A DNA stretch of 64,000 nucleotides from Agroathelia rolfsii (taxonomy: Eukaryota; Basidiomycota; Agaricomycetes; Amylocorticiales; Amylocorticiaceae). Below, in pieces: positions 10,201-21,700 of the stretch (its first letter is position 1; every line of letters starts with the position of its first letter). The position numbers were made by a program, and so were the translations under genes. Where the stretch lies: the NCBI GenBank assembly GCA_018343915.1, contig JABRWF010000008.1, positions 806,001 through 870,000 of the forward strand. The letters are read 5' to 3'. The notes beneath the pieces are model-generated. The model worked only from the letters and a program-made list of their open reading frames with translations, was not told the origin of the DNA and ran no database searches.

Positions 10201-11891
10201 AGCGTCAAAAAAGAATGAGACGCAGCGCTTCAAGCTTCGGAAACGATGGGCGATGGTTGATGCAATGGCCGACTTGCCGCAGCCAGCTACGCCATGGAGC
10301 CAGTAGACACCTCGGTCCTCTTCACTGGGATCTCGGGCAACCCAGTCCATGATGTCGTCTAGGATGGCCTGGCGTGTGCCGGGAAGACACTCCTTTTTTG
10401 GGTCGTGACCTTGTGAGCATCTCATCTCGGATAGTAGTTGCAGATCGGCTGCGTTCGGTTAAGTATAATGTCAAGAAAATAACTACTGCAAGCACTTACT
10501 CATATTCGCGACGGCGGCTAGAGTACGATGGACAGTGATTTCAACTTCACGCATACTCCCTTCTTGAAAGCACTCCTTGAGACTAGCGAATGAGTCGATG
10601 TATAGCTTCACCTTCTTGTCATGATCTGTTGTGACGGCGTTGAGACCTCGTTTAACTTTTTGAGCCCAATCAGTTGCTTATAACTCGGCAGGTCCAACAC
10701 ATCGCTCACCAAAGCCACGGGAGACATAAGTGCGGATAAGCCATGAGCAATCGTAGGTTTGTTGGAGCATCTTCATGATGATCGTCTGACGATATTCATC
10801 AAGGTCCCCGAGTGCTTTACTGCGGCGCGCGAAATCGTAGGCATCGTTTATCTTATCCAGAAGCATACCAATGTTCGTATCCCTGGCCACTTGCTTGGCA
10901 ATAGCCTGGTACATGTCATTAGAAGAAATTATTCATCCTTAACCAAAACTATATTAGCGCACCTTGAGCACGGGTGAAATGGCTGACCAGGTCATTTGCG
11001 CAAATGGATGAATCTAGACCACGGATTAGTTTCGACTGGAGAGAGTAATTTGAGAGGCACGCTTACTGCAGCAATTGCATCGCCAGCATCAACGATGAAC
11101 TGCACGTTATCGAAGAGCGGTTTCCAGATCCCATATTCGCTACCTACTTCCCCGGCCAACAGGTTGGCATCCGACAGGCTCTGTGCTACGGCTCCTACAC
11201 CAGCTGATCTACCAACCACAGGGGCGGCCTGCAGATTGGCGTTTTCTAAGCCGGCTCGTAATAATTCGTTCTCGCCAGAGTATGCTAGACGTTCGATGAC
11301 AAACTCCACGATGCCCATTCTTTTCTTCTTCTTGATCAAGCTTTGCTCCGAAATTTCTGAAAACTTGCGTATTAGGAGACCTAGAAATATGCAAGATATG
11401 TGATGCATCTAACCTTTGCGACCTTCAAAATCGGCTGGGATTTGAACCGGTTCGGCAAGGTTCCCAATCAAGCTATCTTTCCCGATGCTATGTTGTACAA
11501 ACAGCTGGATTGCCAAAGGCCCACCTCCTTTGATATCCCTATTAGCAAAGGTTCATTAGCATGCTACTGATTCCAGACGACCATGTTCCCAACAGACGAC
11601 TCACAAATAAATAGGCTCATCCCATGATGGCGAATTGTGGGACTTGACTGTGGTTGTGCGTTGTTCTTTTCCTTGAATGATTATTTTGAGATAGAAGAGC
11701 TTTTGCGGTCCAAGATTCCGCAAGCGATCCAATACAGAGCCGGAGTCAATAGCACACGAGAAATCTTCATAGCGATAGCAATGAGCAAAAAGCCTGGTTG
11801 GGCATTGAACGGCAGTCTTACTTGAGATACGGAGACGAATGACAGCGCTCTGGCTATCGGCATGGCTATGAGTAGTGTGGCTGGTTTCCAT
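7220..11891 (-). CDS. NLR2: C2-NACHT-WD40 STAND receptor, 8 WD40 repeats
   Basis: The model has 11 exons: 11891-11822, 11764-11605, 11538-11414, 11356-11067, 11013-10963, 10905-10710, 10655-10500, 10448-8905, 8842-7594, 7536-7495 and 7428-7220. These sum to 4092 nt, or 1363 residues plus stop, all in frame. Residues 1 to about 118 look like a C2 domain (HNSPSWDE motif). Residues about 119-357 are a helical region found in all copies. The NACHT NTPase starts near 358, with P-loop GVAGCGKS at about 402-409 and Walker B ILIVIDAVDE at about 499-508. WD40 repeats run from about 950 to 1285, and a conserved tail with W-P-N-TLVIGPES follows. Such STAND proteins oligomerise when the repeats bind a ligand; in fungi several act in nonself recognition and cell death. 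The ligand here is unknown. The NACHT half resembles NLR4, while the repeats and tail resemble NLR3. Confidence 0.92.
7594..8590 (-). repeat. WD40-coding array of NLR2: 8 units of 129 bp
   Basis: There are eight tandem 43-codon units. Units 2 to 7 are almost identical at DNA level, including synonymous sites. The first lacks the GHT start and the last is diverged (WSMKYS end). Differences concentrate on the two codons after Gly-His-Thr and on the codons either side of the Asp in the SGS-x-D-x motif. This is coding sequence and not a CRISPR or satellite array. Confidence 0.93.
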
Positions 11892-12290
11892 TGTGTAGAG
11901 ATGTGAGACGTATAAAGAATAATTACAGGGGATATACCAGCTTATATACCATGAGTATATGACAGCCAGACACGTGGAGATAACCAGGCATCAACTTACA
12001 GGAAACACAAATGTCTGATGAATCAGTGATGATTCTATATGAGACGGCGCCTATCAATAAGCACTATGGCTTCCAAGCCAAGAGATTGTAGCCATAATAA
12101 TATTTATGGTTTAATTTAACAGATAAGGTTATCTTCGACTTGTCGACTGTTGTTTGTTGGCTCCGAAAGGCGCGGACAAGGTGATCTGAGCTTCGGAAGC
12201 TGCTTGCGGCGATCTAAAGCCGGTTTTTGCTCAGGCCCCGGACTTGAATGATGGCCTGCTGATGAGCCTCACAGGACACACGTATGATTC
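11892..12290. promoter_or_regulatory. Divergent intergenic region of module 2
   Basis: This is the gap between the NLR2 start codon and the remains of CC2. It holds the GGCGCC-type block near 12045 and the TCGACTGTTG-containing tract near 12138, both shared with module 1. It presumably still drives NLR2 leftward. Confidence 0.5.
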
Positions 12291-12384
12291 GTTGCTAAAG
12301 TCGAGTCCTTCTGTACCCACAATTAACTTTGCTAAGGAAAGGGAGATTGCACAGTCTATAGGCGTTCCTTACCCAGGTCGGTAG

Positions 12385-12559
12385 TGTTAAAATACGACGA
12401 GCGACGACGATGAGCAGCGGTCGACACAAAGAATTGTATTCCGCTTGTCTACTTGTACATCGTTGTACGTAGTCAAACGGATAGTAAACAGGAATGTAAA
12501 CTATCGTAAATATAAAGGCAGAATCATGTGACCCGGCACATGGATCACATATTCTAACA
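12385..12559 (-). repeat. LTR of the miniature element (downstream copy)
   Basis: 175 bp, starts TGTTA and ends TAACA, preceded by the GGTAG target-site duplication. By eye no difference from the copy at 13390-13564. Confidence 0.92.
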
Positions 12560-13389
12560 CACCCCCTTGATCCATGTGTATCAACAGTAGTGCACCCCCT
12601 AAAACCTGCACACCAAATAAAAGCAAGTACATAAACATGAGGGATGAGCACAATTAACAGAAGGGGATCGACAAGAGAGAGAACAGCAGAAAAGGTCATG
12701 GTATCGACAAACAACAGAAGAACGCAATGACAGCGGCAAAAAGAATGATGACGATGGGACCAACAGCAGGAACGACAGCAGGAACGACAGCGGCAACAAT
12801 GATGGTAACAACGGCGGTGACGATGGCGGCAACAACGGCGGCAGGTATTCGGCAACCTGTGGTGCAAGCGACGACGACGGCAGGTATTCGGTGACCTGTG
12901 GCACAAGCAATAACAACGGGGACACCAGAAAGCCGGTAGATACTACAGCGCGGCGTGACAGCGACCAAAAAACGACGGTGGGTGGCAGTTCGTCCTGCGT
13001 ACCCAGAACAGTGAGTTTTAAGTCATCACAGGACTTCGTACAGCAGCATATGAGCAGCCGGCGGGCGGTCGCAACTGCATGCGGTGAGTTATGGGACAGT
13101 TGGGAGACCAGCAAGAGGGGGGGTGAGGGCACGGCAGCATGGTAAAACAACGACGGCGGCGCAATCGTGCGCAATCAAACCTCATCGGTCACTTCAGGAG
13201 GGTCGTGACAGCCTATGCAAGGCCTGGTAAGGTTGTTGGGTGTACCAATCAGGGCATCGGCGGCAGGACGAGCGCAGGGCGGTTCGCGGTCACGGTGGGT
13301 CGACCGTGCTCATAACCTGGCCAGAATTCGAGTAGTCACATACTGGGGGCCAGGGGCAGTTTTATGTGCTGCCAGCACAGATCCGTTTG

Positions 13390-13564
13390 TGTTAAAATAC
13401 GACGAGCGACGACGATGAGCAGCGGTCGACACAAAGAATTGTATTCCGCTTGTCTACTTGTACATCGTTGTACGTAGTCAAACGGATAGTAAACAGGAAT
13501 GTAAACTATCGTAAATATAAAGGCAGAATCATGTGACCCGGCACATGGATCACATATTCTAACA
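13390..13564 (-). repeat. LTR of the miniature element (upstream copy)
   Basis: 175 bp, apparently identical to 12385-12559, followed directly by GGTAG (13565-13569), the second half of the target-site duplication. Confidence 0.92.
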
Positions 13565-14290
13565 GGTAGATAGTTAGGTGTGCAGATTATCCAAGTTGTG
13601 CATAGTTCAAACACTGAAATCCTACAGTTTTCTGCCCCAGCGACAGAAATCTGTCCATTCATCCACCTGTTGCAGAAGCCGCTCCGTGTCACACAGGCGA
13701 TCTAGGGCATCATTAATCATTCCTCAGTTAGGGCCATTGTTCATCCAATTGCTTCTCCCGCGCGATCACTCGCAAGAAAAGAGCTTGTCTGGCTCGCGTT
13801 CCAGAGAATAATTTCGGCATAAATGGCGCGTACTATGTTCATGTTTTTGTCTTGGTATCCAAACAAAGTCGAACATAAATCTTGCACACATTCACAGACG
13901 TATGAATGTAACAAGTATGCCAAACACCCCCTTTTCTCATATCACGCACTGATACATAAGTGTAACTCGACTTCCCCACCCCCCAGCTGATATCCTTCTG
14001 CTAGCATGTGCTCTCATCCACCACCGCATATCCGTCTCCTCTGCCTCGCTCCATCATGTGGATTTGATATGCCCAACCTCGCCGACAACACGCCTTGTTG
14101 GTTGACGGACAGCATTGTTACCGGCTTCACGGGTCCCGAACGATCCGTCATGGCCTCGTAGCACGCTCGACTTTACTCGCGTATTTGGCACACGACACAG
14201 GCCTTTGCGATGATTCAAGCACGATATTTCTTCATGGAACATTAAACTAGACGTATGGGCCCGAAACGCAACAGTCCAGCGGCACATGCT

Positions 14291-16024
14291 TGATATAAGC
14301 AAGTCAATGGCATAATACGTATCCTGCGTTTCTTAATGATAAAGCACGATGATGTTGAGAAAAACGCTCACCGACAATAGTCTTATACCCGAAGCAGACA
14401 CTCGCCGCCGGCTATCCGCTAGAACCGGTCCGGATCAGGCGATACATTTATGGAAAGAACAGTATGTTTGGATTAATGTAAGGCACGTTGCTTTTCGCTT
14501 CTGACGCTCAATTGATTAGACCGACGACGATGCCTTGCATACGTGTACGGTGGATTTTGGAACTTGCTGATAGCTCCAAAGGCTGGCTACGAATGCGCCT
14601 ATGGTATATATCGACTAACCATTAAAAGTATAGCGCAGATTTACTCTAGCCGGGAAGCAAAGTGAATGATGGGCACGTATCTTGATCCTGTCATGAAAAC
14701 CTTCTATCTCACTTTTTTTTTTTTTGAATCTATCGCTGCTGCGATGGTAGACTCGAGGTGGTGTCGAGAACGTTATATATATATATATATATCGTCATTT
14801 CAACGTCCAGTTAGCCCAAAAACTATTGTCGGCACATGCCGCTGGGTTGACCAGCATTGATGTGATTCTTTATTTAGCAATGTCCCAACAGAGCTCTCTT
14901 TTATTCAGTCTTGAGAACCCTTCCAGTTGACAGGTCGAACGCTCTCATATGCCCTAGGCGTATTGTGCTCCCAGCGATGGACCCTTTTCAAGGTCATGCT
15001 TGCCAAGTATAAATTTATCTATTTCCATTATCGTTCATCTCTGTACAACCAGAGCAAACAGCAGTTGGCTACTATAATATTGGTCAGTGTATACCGGCTT
15101 ACCTCTAGTGCAAAGTAGCTGGGTAGCTGCGTTGCTGTATATCAGAATCTATATAATGATCAACCTGTTCGTGTGCGAACCTGATGCTATGATTTATGAG
15201 CTCGCTATACACGGTAACACAGCGATTTGAATCATGGCCAACTGCGTGTTTCCTCAGCTGTGCGAATGTCAGCGGCTAAGCATAAATGCCAGACTGCGCT
15301 TGATAGCTGCCCAAAGCCATGAGTTGCCCACCAAACGAGCATGCCAACCACGGGTATACATATGCGACGACATAGATAGCCTGGAGAAATTATCAAGGTC
15401 TCGGCCAGTGTCCTAAGCCTCATGGTGGCCATGCCGCTCACGGTTATCTCTCTGGTTGCAGTCGCAGAAATGATTCATACCTGATGATGGATATGATGTG
15501 TTCTTGAAGGAGCATCCTGATGAGAGATGGAAGACGACGAATCATGAATGATGCGGTTCCGATTCAACACGGCCATCTTCTTCTTTGGCTGCATCGAGGA
15601 TTGCAGGCATCCTCCGCTCCTGCTTCGATTATCATGAGGTCGGTCATGCCATTACCGTCCATTGATGGAAGCAATTGTGGAGTTCCTCGCTGGGTGCCTT
15701 TTGTCAGGGGATCGGTACTAGGGTAGCGTTATCTGCTGCAAAAAAACGCACAACAGGGTTAGTAGGGTAGTGCGCGCATCGCGTAACGTTCAAGATCATG
15801 GGGCTTCCCCAAACCCTAAGAGTGCATGCAATAACGCCTTGTGCATACGAAAGACAGGAGAAATCCATTATCATTATGATTGTATTGCTTTCAGGCTTGG
15901 TGTCTTTCTTATTAACAGGATGCTCGTCCGTCGCTTACAACGGAGATACAAATAGACAGAGAAATGTGTAATATTAAATAGAGGTAGATGAGCATAATTG
16001 ATATCGGAATAACAAGAACACAAA
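14291..16024. other. Decayed region without a recognised gene
   Basis: No intact gene is visible. A plus-strand segment at 14350-14480 reads as a short open stretch ending at a GTAAG-like site and followed by an acceptor near 14520, so it may be a fragment of a lost gene. Other short frames (14927-15118, 15234-15416, 15520-15726) have no motif I know. A (TA)n run lies at 14775-14792. The part from about 15780 aligns, with many differences, to about 4310-4590 and is the left edge of the large duplication. Confidence 0.5.
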
Positions 16025-16369
16025 AAGACAGATGAGACTCGTTGAGCGAGTGCTTGGATTCCAATGATCGTAGTCCATCGGACTGGCTCCAGGCAAAGGA
16101 TGCCCGACGACCTAGGCGCCTTGGCCGGCCGAGTAAGCTAAATCTGGACTGCTAGTTTCCATATTTGGTGGAATAGAGTCACGAGGCCGTCAAGTGCATC
16201 AAGCTGAGCTTGGCCAATGGGGTCAAATGTCCTTTACGCAATTGCTCATCCTCATACATCTCTCTATCCACAGCCGCAGACCTGGCTAGAAAGACGAATG
16301 GCAGGAGACTCACTCCACAACCTGGACGCTTCCCTCACCAAACTCTATCGATGATGTGGTACTTTTGTC

Positions 16370-17000
16370 GCTCAGGCCATTCATGCATGTTATGACGCTC
16401 ATGCACGTTCATGGCTTGGGTGCCGATATTGGTATCTTGCCTCAACGACGGGCACCTATTCTTTTCTACGCCTCTCGCTCAAGCTACCCAGCATGATGAA
16501 TCAGATCGAGGATATTGAAGCTTGGTACAGTGCGCTCAGACTCAACCACTGCTTATTTATGTGCTGTCTTTGCTTAATCACTCGCAGGCTCCAATCTCCG
16601 TCCTGCGCGTACTACGAGGAGTCATCGACTAGTCATCTGTGGCCTGCTCCAGATCTACGTTTCGACATTTTACAAACAAAGCCAGATGCCGTCCTTGTTC
16701 AAATCTGCGAATGCATCAGTGTTATGGGTGCGATATTATTCCTTCCCGTATGAATCCCTCGCTGATAGATTTCTATGATTTGAAACACTACCAAACGTCA
16801 TCCTAGAGGTGCGCCCTCACCCGCAGCCAAATTCACCTCCTCCACTCAAACGTGGAAGGCCTGGCTGCTCATCCTGGACGGGGCGACTCTCCTCTAGGCC
16901 ACCGATGTTTTCGTCTCCTCTACCTCTGGTTGCGCCAACTGCAATCATCCCGCTCATCACTCTCCCCGTTTTACTTGCAAATCCAACACATCGTGTGGAT
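16370..17000 (+). pseudogene. CC1-like relic, duplicate copy
   Basis: This is a second copy of the 3' part of the CC1 relic (about 4920-5540). It carries the same landmark sequences: the MNQIEDIEAWYS segment near 16493, the QICECISVMG segment (exon 1 end of the intact gene) near 16700, and the exon 2 start-like segment at 16812-16990. Frameshifts and stops prevent translation. It travelled with the segmental duplication and is not a separately preserved gene. Confidence 0.7.
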
Positions 17001-18710
17001 TGTCTTGAATACGATTTTTCTTCGTGGAACATGGTGGACGACTAGACGCATGTGGCCCGAGTCGGATCCGTTTAGCGCAGCGCACAAAATTAGGAGATAG
17101 CTTGTGTTATCAGTTTTTCTAACGACTAACGCATCTGAAACGATCAGAGTAGAAGAAGCGTTTGCTATCGCCCAAGATCACATCCCATGCATTCACCATC
17201 AGCCAGCACCGATCTCAGACTCGAGGGTGACATACCTACGGGCCGCCCATTAGAATCGGCCCTGCGATTGATGAAGCGGCGCATCAGCAAAGTAGAGGCA
17301 AACTCACTAAATCTACGTGAGCTGTGTTATTTCATTTCATTTTTTTTTGCTCACATTTGACCATTCGTCATAGGCCCGGTACCTCCTACAGGCGCGGGGC
17401 AGATCGTGGCTTGCCTGGAGGCCGCCGGCTTGCTGTAAATCTACCTTGCACTCACCCTAACTAGAAACCCACATCCCATGCAGATTTCTCCTGATTGAGA
17501 ATTCTGTCACGAAATGGATACGCGATCGGCCTTTTATCCGTGCGATGAGTCAGCACACCACCGCCCCAAGGACCTAGTATTGTTGAGAATGACCGACAAG
17601 TGTGACTGAGGAACTTGCGGCTGGTCGGTCTGCGTATGCCACCGCTTCTCATATAGACCAGAAAAAGAGATCGGGTCGATTGGTTACTGGCACTTGGTCG
17701 ATATTCTAACAAACGTACTTAACATCTCCGATATGGTTTTCCAATAGATTATTATTACCAATGAGCTCGCGCTTGTAATGTATGTACATCCCAAACTGGC
17801 ATAGTGATACTAGTACACGAGTCAGTACGTTGGTAGGTATTCGACAGATGTCAGTATGAGTGTACCCATATAACCTGGCCTTTTTATTGTCATCCGCCTA
17901 GGCAGCCAGCAGCTGAATGCTACTGCTCACATTGCCGTTACACCCGTCTTACGCAACCCATGTGATATGGAGGGCATTAAGCTTGGATCTAGCATTGCTC
18001 ATCCAATTGTTCGACTTGTACAACCTTTTGCAAGATCTGAATCATGTCTAATCTACACTACAAGCAGTTACCTTAAAGCGTACGACTCGTGCATGGCTTA
18101 TGCTTCGGGTTGGCTCTCAAAGAACCTGTACGGATCCATTGTCATTTGAACGTTAGAGATATGTCAAGTACTCACACCGCTTAATAATATAGGACTACTC
18201 ATAATTCAGAGAACCAGCGGCTATCCCTCCCTCCCTCTCTGGGTCCCCTCACTCCCACCGCTAGATATACTTCTCCTGCTCTGAGCTAAAAAGGCGTGCT
18301 GTCTCCAATTCCGTCGAGACTATCCTTTATTACCGACTACTGTCACTGTGTCTCGCTGCCTAACTGCTAAATAATTGATCTTATAGCATGCTGAAATTGG
18401 TTGAACAATGTGGCTCATTATGCAGAGTTTTCATTTACCTAGTAGTTCACAGAATGTTGTACTTTATTTATTTATTTATGAAGATAATACTTAATACGAG
18501 GACCATGAACAATTTACCGCGATATATTAGGACTAGACAAGCTAACTAAATATTATACATCATTATTTTTCTGAATTACAAAGCGGCAGCCTTGCTTCAA
18601 TAAAAACACACATCATCATCCCTCGTGCGGAAAGCATGGGTATTTATTAATTAAAAACAAGAAAAATCACAAGGAAGAATATAAAACATAATAATTTTTT
18701 CTATCAGAAT
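17001..18710. repeat. Duplicated non-coding segment, copy B
   Basis: Partner of 5541-7219, running right up to the NLR3 stop codon just as copy A runs up to the NLR2 stop codon. Long tracts are identical, with occasional substitutions and small indels (for example an extra CCCTCCCTCT-type unit near 18226). No intact gene is present. Confidence 0.8.
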
Positions 18711-21700
18711 CTACTCTTGCGATTGATAACAACGAATCCATTCAGAACCGTGGACAAACTGAGTAACATCAACTCTAATTGATTCAGGGCCGATAACGAG
18801 GGTATTTCCAGGCCTCCATAAACCAGCGCGATACATGTCTGGGACCCAAAATAGAAGATCTCCGGATGGAGACACCATCCATCCATCCATATCAATTTCA
18901 GATGAGTCAGAATATTCAACTAAGCAGATGTGAGAAAAGAAGTCAGGAGAGCATGTAATTAGAATGAAAATTAATGTTAACGAACTGTAGGATGAGGAAA
19001 GCCTAGAGGAATGCAATAAGGATTCACCTAAAATGGAGAATTGATTAACAAAAAATATGAAGCATAGTAATAATAAGTAAATACCACTATATTTCATAGA
19101 CCACACCCGTACACAGTTGTCATTAGAACCCGAGATAATGCGCTGGCCATTAGGTGAGAACATGACAGATGTGACGCTGTCAGTGTGGCCTGTGAATGGG
19201 CCGGCGACGAGCTCGCCTGAGTGAGCATCCCACACTCGCACACTCTTGTCAAGAGAGCCCGAGACAATGCGCTGGCCATCAGGTGATAACCCGACAGATG
19301 TGACCCAAGAAGTAGAAGTGTGGCCTATGAATGGGCCGGCGACGAGCTCGCCTGAGTGAGCATCCCACACTTGCACACTCTTGTCCCAAGAGCCCGAGAC
19401 AATGCGCTGGCCATCAGGTGAGAACCCGACAGATGTGACCCAAGAAGTGTGGCCTGTGAATGGGCCGGCGACGAGCTCGCCTGAGTGAGCATCCCACACT
19501 CGCACACTGTTGTCCCAAGAGCCCGAGACAATGCGCTGGCCATCAGGTGAGAACCCGACAGATGTGACGCCCTCAGTGTGGCCTGTGAATGGGCCGGCGA
19601 CGAGCTCGCCTGAGTGAGCATCCCACACTCGCACACTGTTGTCCCAAGAGCCCGAGACAATGCGCTGGCCATCAGGTGAGAACCCGACAGATATGACGCC
19701 CTCAGTGTGGCCTGTGAATGGGCCGGCGACGAGCTCGCCTGAGTGAGCATCCCACACTCGCACACTCTTGTCATCAGAGCCCGAGACAATGCGCTGGCCA
19801 TCAGGTGAGAACCCGACAGATGTGACGCCGTAAGTGTGGCCTGTGAATGGGCCGGCGACGAGCTCGCCTGAGTGAGCATCCCACACTCGCACACTCTTGT
19901 CAAGAGAGCCCGAGACAATGCGCTGGCCATCAGGTGAGAACCCGACAGATGTGACCCAGTTAGTGTGGCCTGTGAATGGGCCGGCGACGAGCTCGCCTGA
20001 GTGAGCATCCCACACTCGCGCACTGTTGTCATTCGAGCCCGAGACAATGCGCTGGCCATCATGTGAGAACCCAACAGATGTGACCCAAGAAGTGTGGCCT
20101 GTGAATGGGCCGGCGACGAGCTCGCCTGAGTGAGCATCCCACACTCGCACACTGTTGTCATCAGAGCCCGAGACAATGCGCTGGCCATCAGGTGAGAACC
20201 CGACAGATGTGACGCCCTCAGTGTGGCCTGTGAATGGGCCGGCGACGAGCTCGCCTGAGTGAGCATCCCACACTCGCACACTGTTGTCATCAGAGCCCGA
20301 GACAATGCGCTGGCCATCAGGTGAGAACCCGACAGATGTGACGCCGTAAGTGTGGCCTGTGAATGGGCCGGCGACGAGCTCGCCTGAGTGAGCATCCCAC
20401 ACTCGCACACTGTTGTCCCAAGAGCCCGAGACAATGCGCTGGCCATCAGGTGAGAACCCGACAGATGTGACGCCCTCAGTGTGGCCTGTGAATGGGCCGG
20501 CGACGAGCTCGCCTGAGTGAGCATCCCACACTCGCACACTGTTGTCCCAAGAGCCCGAGACAATGCGCTGGCCATCAGGTGAGAACCCGACAGATGTGAC
20601 CCAAGAAGTGTGGCCTGTGAATGGGCCGGCGACGAGCTCGCCTGAGTGAGCATCCCACACTCGCACACTGTTGTCATCAGAGCCCGAGACAATGCGCTGG
20701 CCATCAGGTGAGAACCCGACAGATGTGACGCCAAAAGTGTGGCCTGTGAATGGGCCGGCGACGAGCTCGCCTGAGTGAGCATCCCACACTCGCACACCCT
20801 TGTCACCAGAGCCCGAGACAATGCGCTGGCCATCAGGTGAGAATTGAGCACAAAAAACTCCGCCACCGTTAGGTAGCTTTATATTTAGTAATGACGATGG
20901 CCATCTAATTTTTTCATCATCTTCCTCATTCAATTTTAGTCTTCCTGGATACTGTCCACAGTATTGGTGAGATATATGTGAGTTTTGCGGCATAAAGCCC
21001 AGCCCGGACAGGTATATATGTGGAGCGCTTGCTGCCATCATCGCATTGTATGTTCGCGCAAACCTTTCAGCATCCGAAACGAACCCCCTTAATTCCGTGT
21101 CGGATTCGTGCGTCTAGATTATAATGGATTATAAGCCCCAGAGGCATCGAACCCGAGCAATTGGATTTTTACGTACCTGCAGCCACCGTCCCAATGCTTG
21201 CAATGAACGAGATCCCAAGTACATTCTCTCTAGCAAGCTTAGAGCCTCTAGCCAGAAGAGGAACTTCTCATGCAAGAATGTCTTAATTCCGAGCAGGACA
21301 TCGGGCGAAGGATGTTGCAAATTGGAAAGATGATTGGTAAAATGCCGGCATGCGTAGGAAAGGTGCTCCGGGATGTTCTCTTTGATCCGAGTTGGTAAAT
21401 CCTTGACCTCTCGATTTCGCAAATATGAAGTCTCCAGGCTGCATATGTTAAATCGTAGGTGGTCGTTCATTTCTCGTAGAGATGCTTTAATAAGATTTTC
21501 GTCCTGAGATCCATCCTCGATATAATAATCTCCACTGTGCGTTTTGTCTTTGAGGAAATCAATGAATGATGCGTGTAGAGGCTGAACCGGTACATCGTCC
21601 TTATCGACGCCCTTTAGCAGCGATCCAAGCGGGCGTATCAGGAGCTTCATATCCCGTTCACTTTCTTCATTGGGCCGCAATGCCGAGAGTGCTTTGAACG

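Larger units (their letters stand above)
12385..13564 (-). mobile_element. Miniature non-autonomous LTR retrotransposon (TRIM-like)
   Basis: Two 175-bp direct repeats (12385-12559 and 13390-13564) appear identical by eye. Each begins TGTTA and ends TAACA, the usual LTR form. The 5-bp sequence GGTAG lies immediately before the first and immediately after the second, as a target-site duplication. The 830-bp interior has no gag-pol; it is rich in GAC/GGC-type low-complexity sequence whose open frames are Arg/His/Pro-rich artefacts. On the minus strand the sequence just before the LTR at 12559 reads ATCAAGGGGGTG, a plausible polypurine tract of the Copia kind, so I place the element on the minus strand. 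LTR identity implies a recent insertion. Confidence 0.92.
12300..14290 (+). pseudogene. CC2: decayed coiled-coil gene split by a miniature LTR element
   Basis: Only the second half of the CC gene is left. At 12330-12384 the sequence matches the GAGATTGCGCAG region of the intact gene (its 32737-32780), then breaks inside the segment coding TKVDRW. Homology resumes exactly after the inserted element at 13565 (GCAGATTATCCAAG against the intact gene's GCAGGTTATCCAAG). It continues through the region coding RDHSQ (near 13765) into exon 2 sequence (about 14030-14290, for example LADNTPCWLTDSIV). Several stops and frameshifts are present outside the insertion, so the copy was probably already dead or is long dead. 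It is paired head to head with NLR2. Confidence 0.85.

Noticed and set aside
12295..13174. Long Arg/His/Pro- and Leu/Ser-rich frames on the minus strand
   Set aside because: They are three frames of the same low-complexity interior of the miniature LTR element; none resembles gag or pol.
14775..14792. (TA)n run as a possible element border
   Set aside because: Simple dinucleotide repeat with no inverted ends or duplications around it.
18711..19084. Reading NLR3 without its last two introns, as one continuous frame
   Set aside because: Both introns are multiples of three and stop-free only by chance; in NLR2 the equivalent intron contains a stop, and splice sites are conserved in all three genes.
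19325..20866. 513-codon open frame overlapping the NLR3 WD40 array in another frame on the same strand
   Set aside because: It is a periodic by-product: a stop-free second frame of one 129-bp unit stays open in all copies. It has no domain and a monotonous Ala/Ser/Cys repeat; the same happens in NLR2 (7846-8433).
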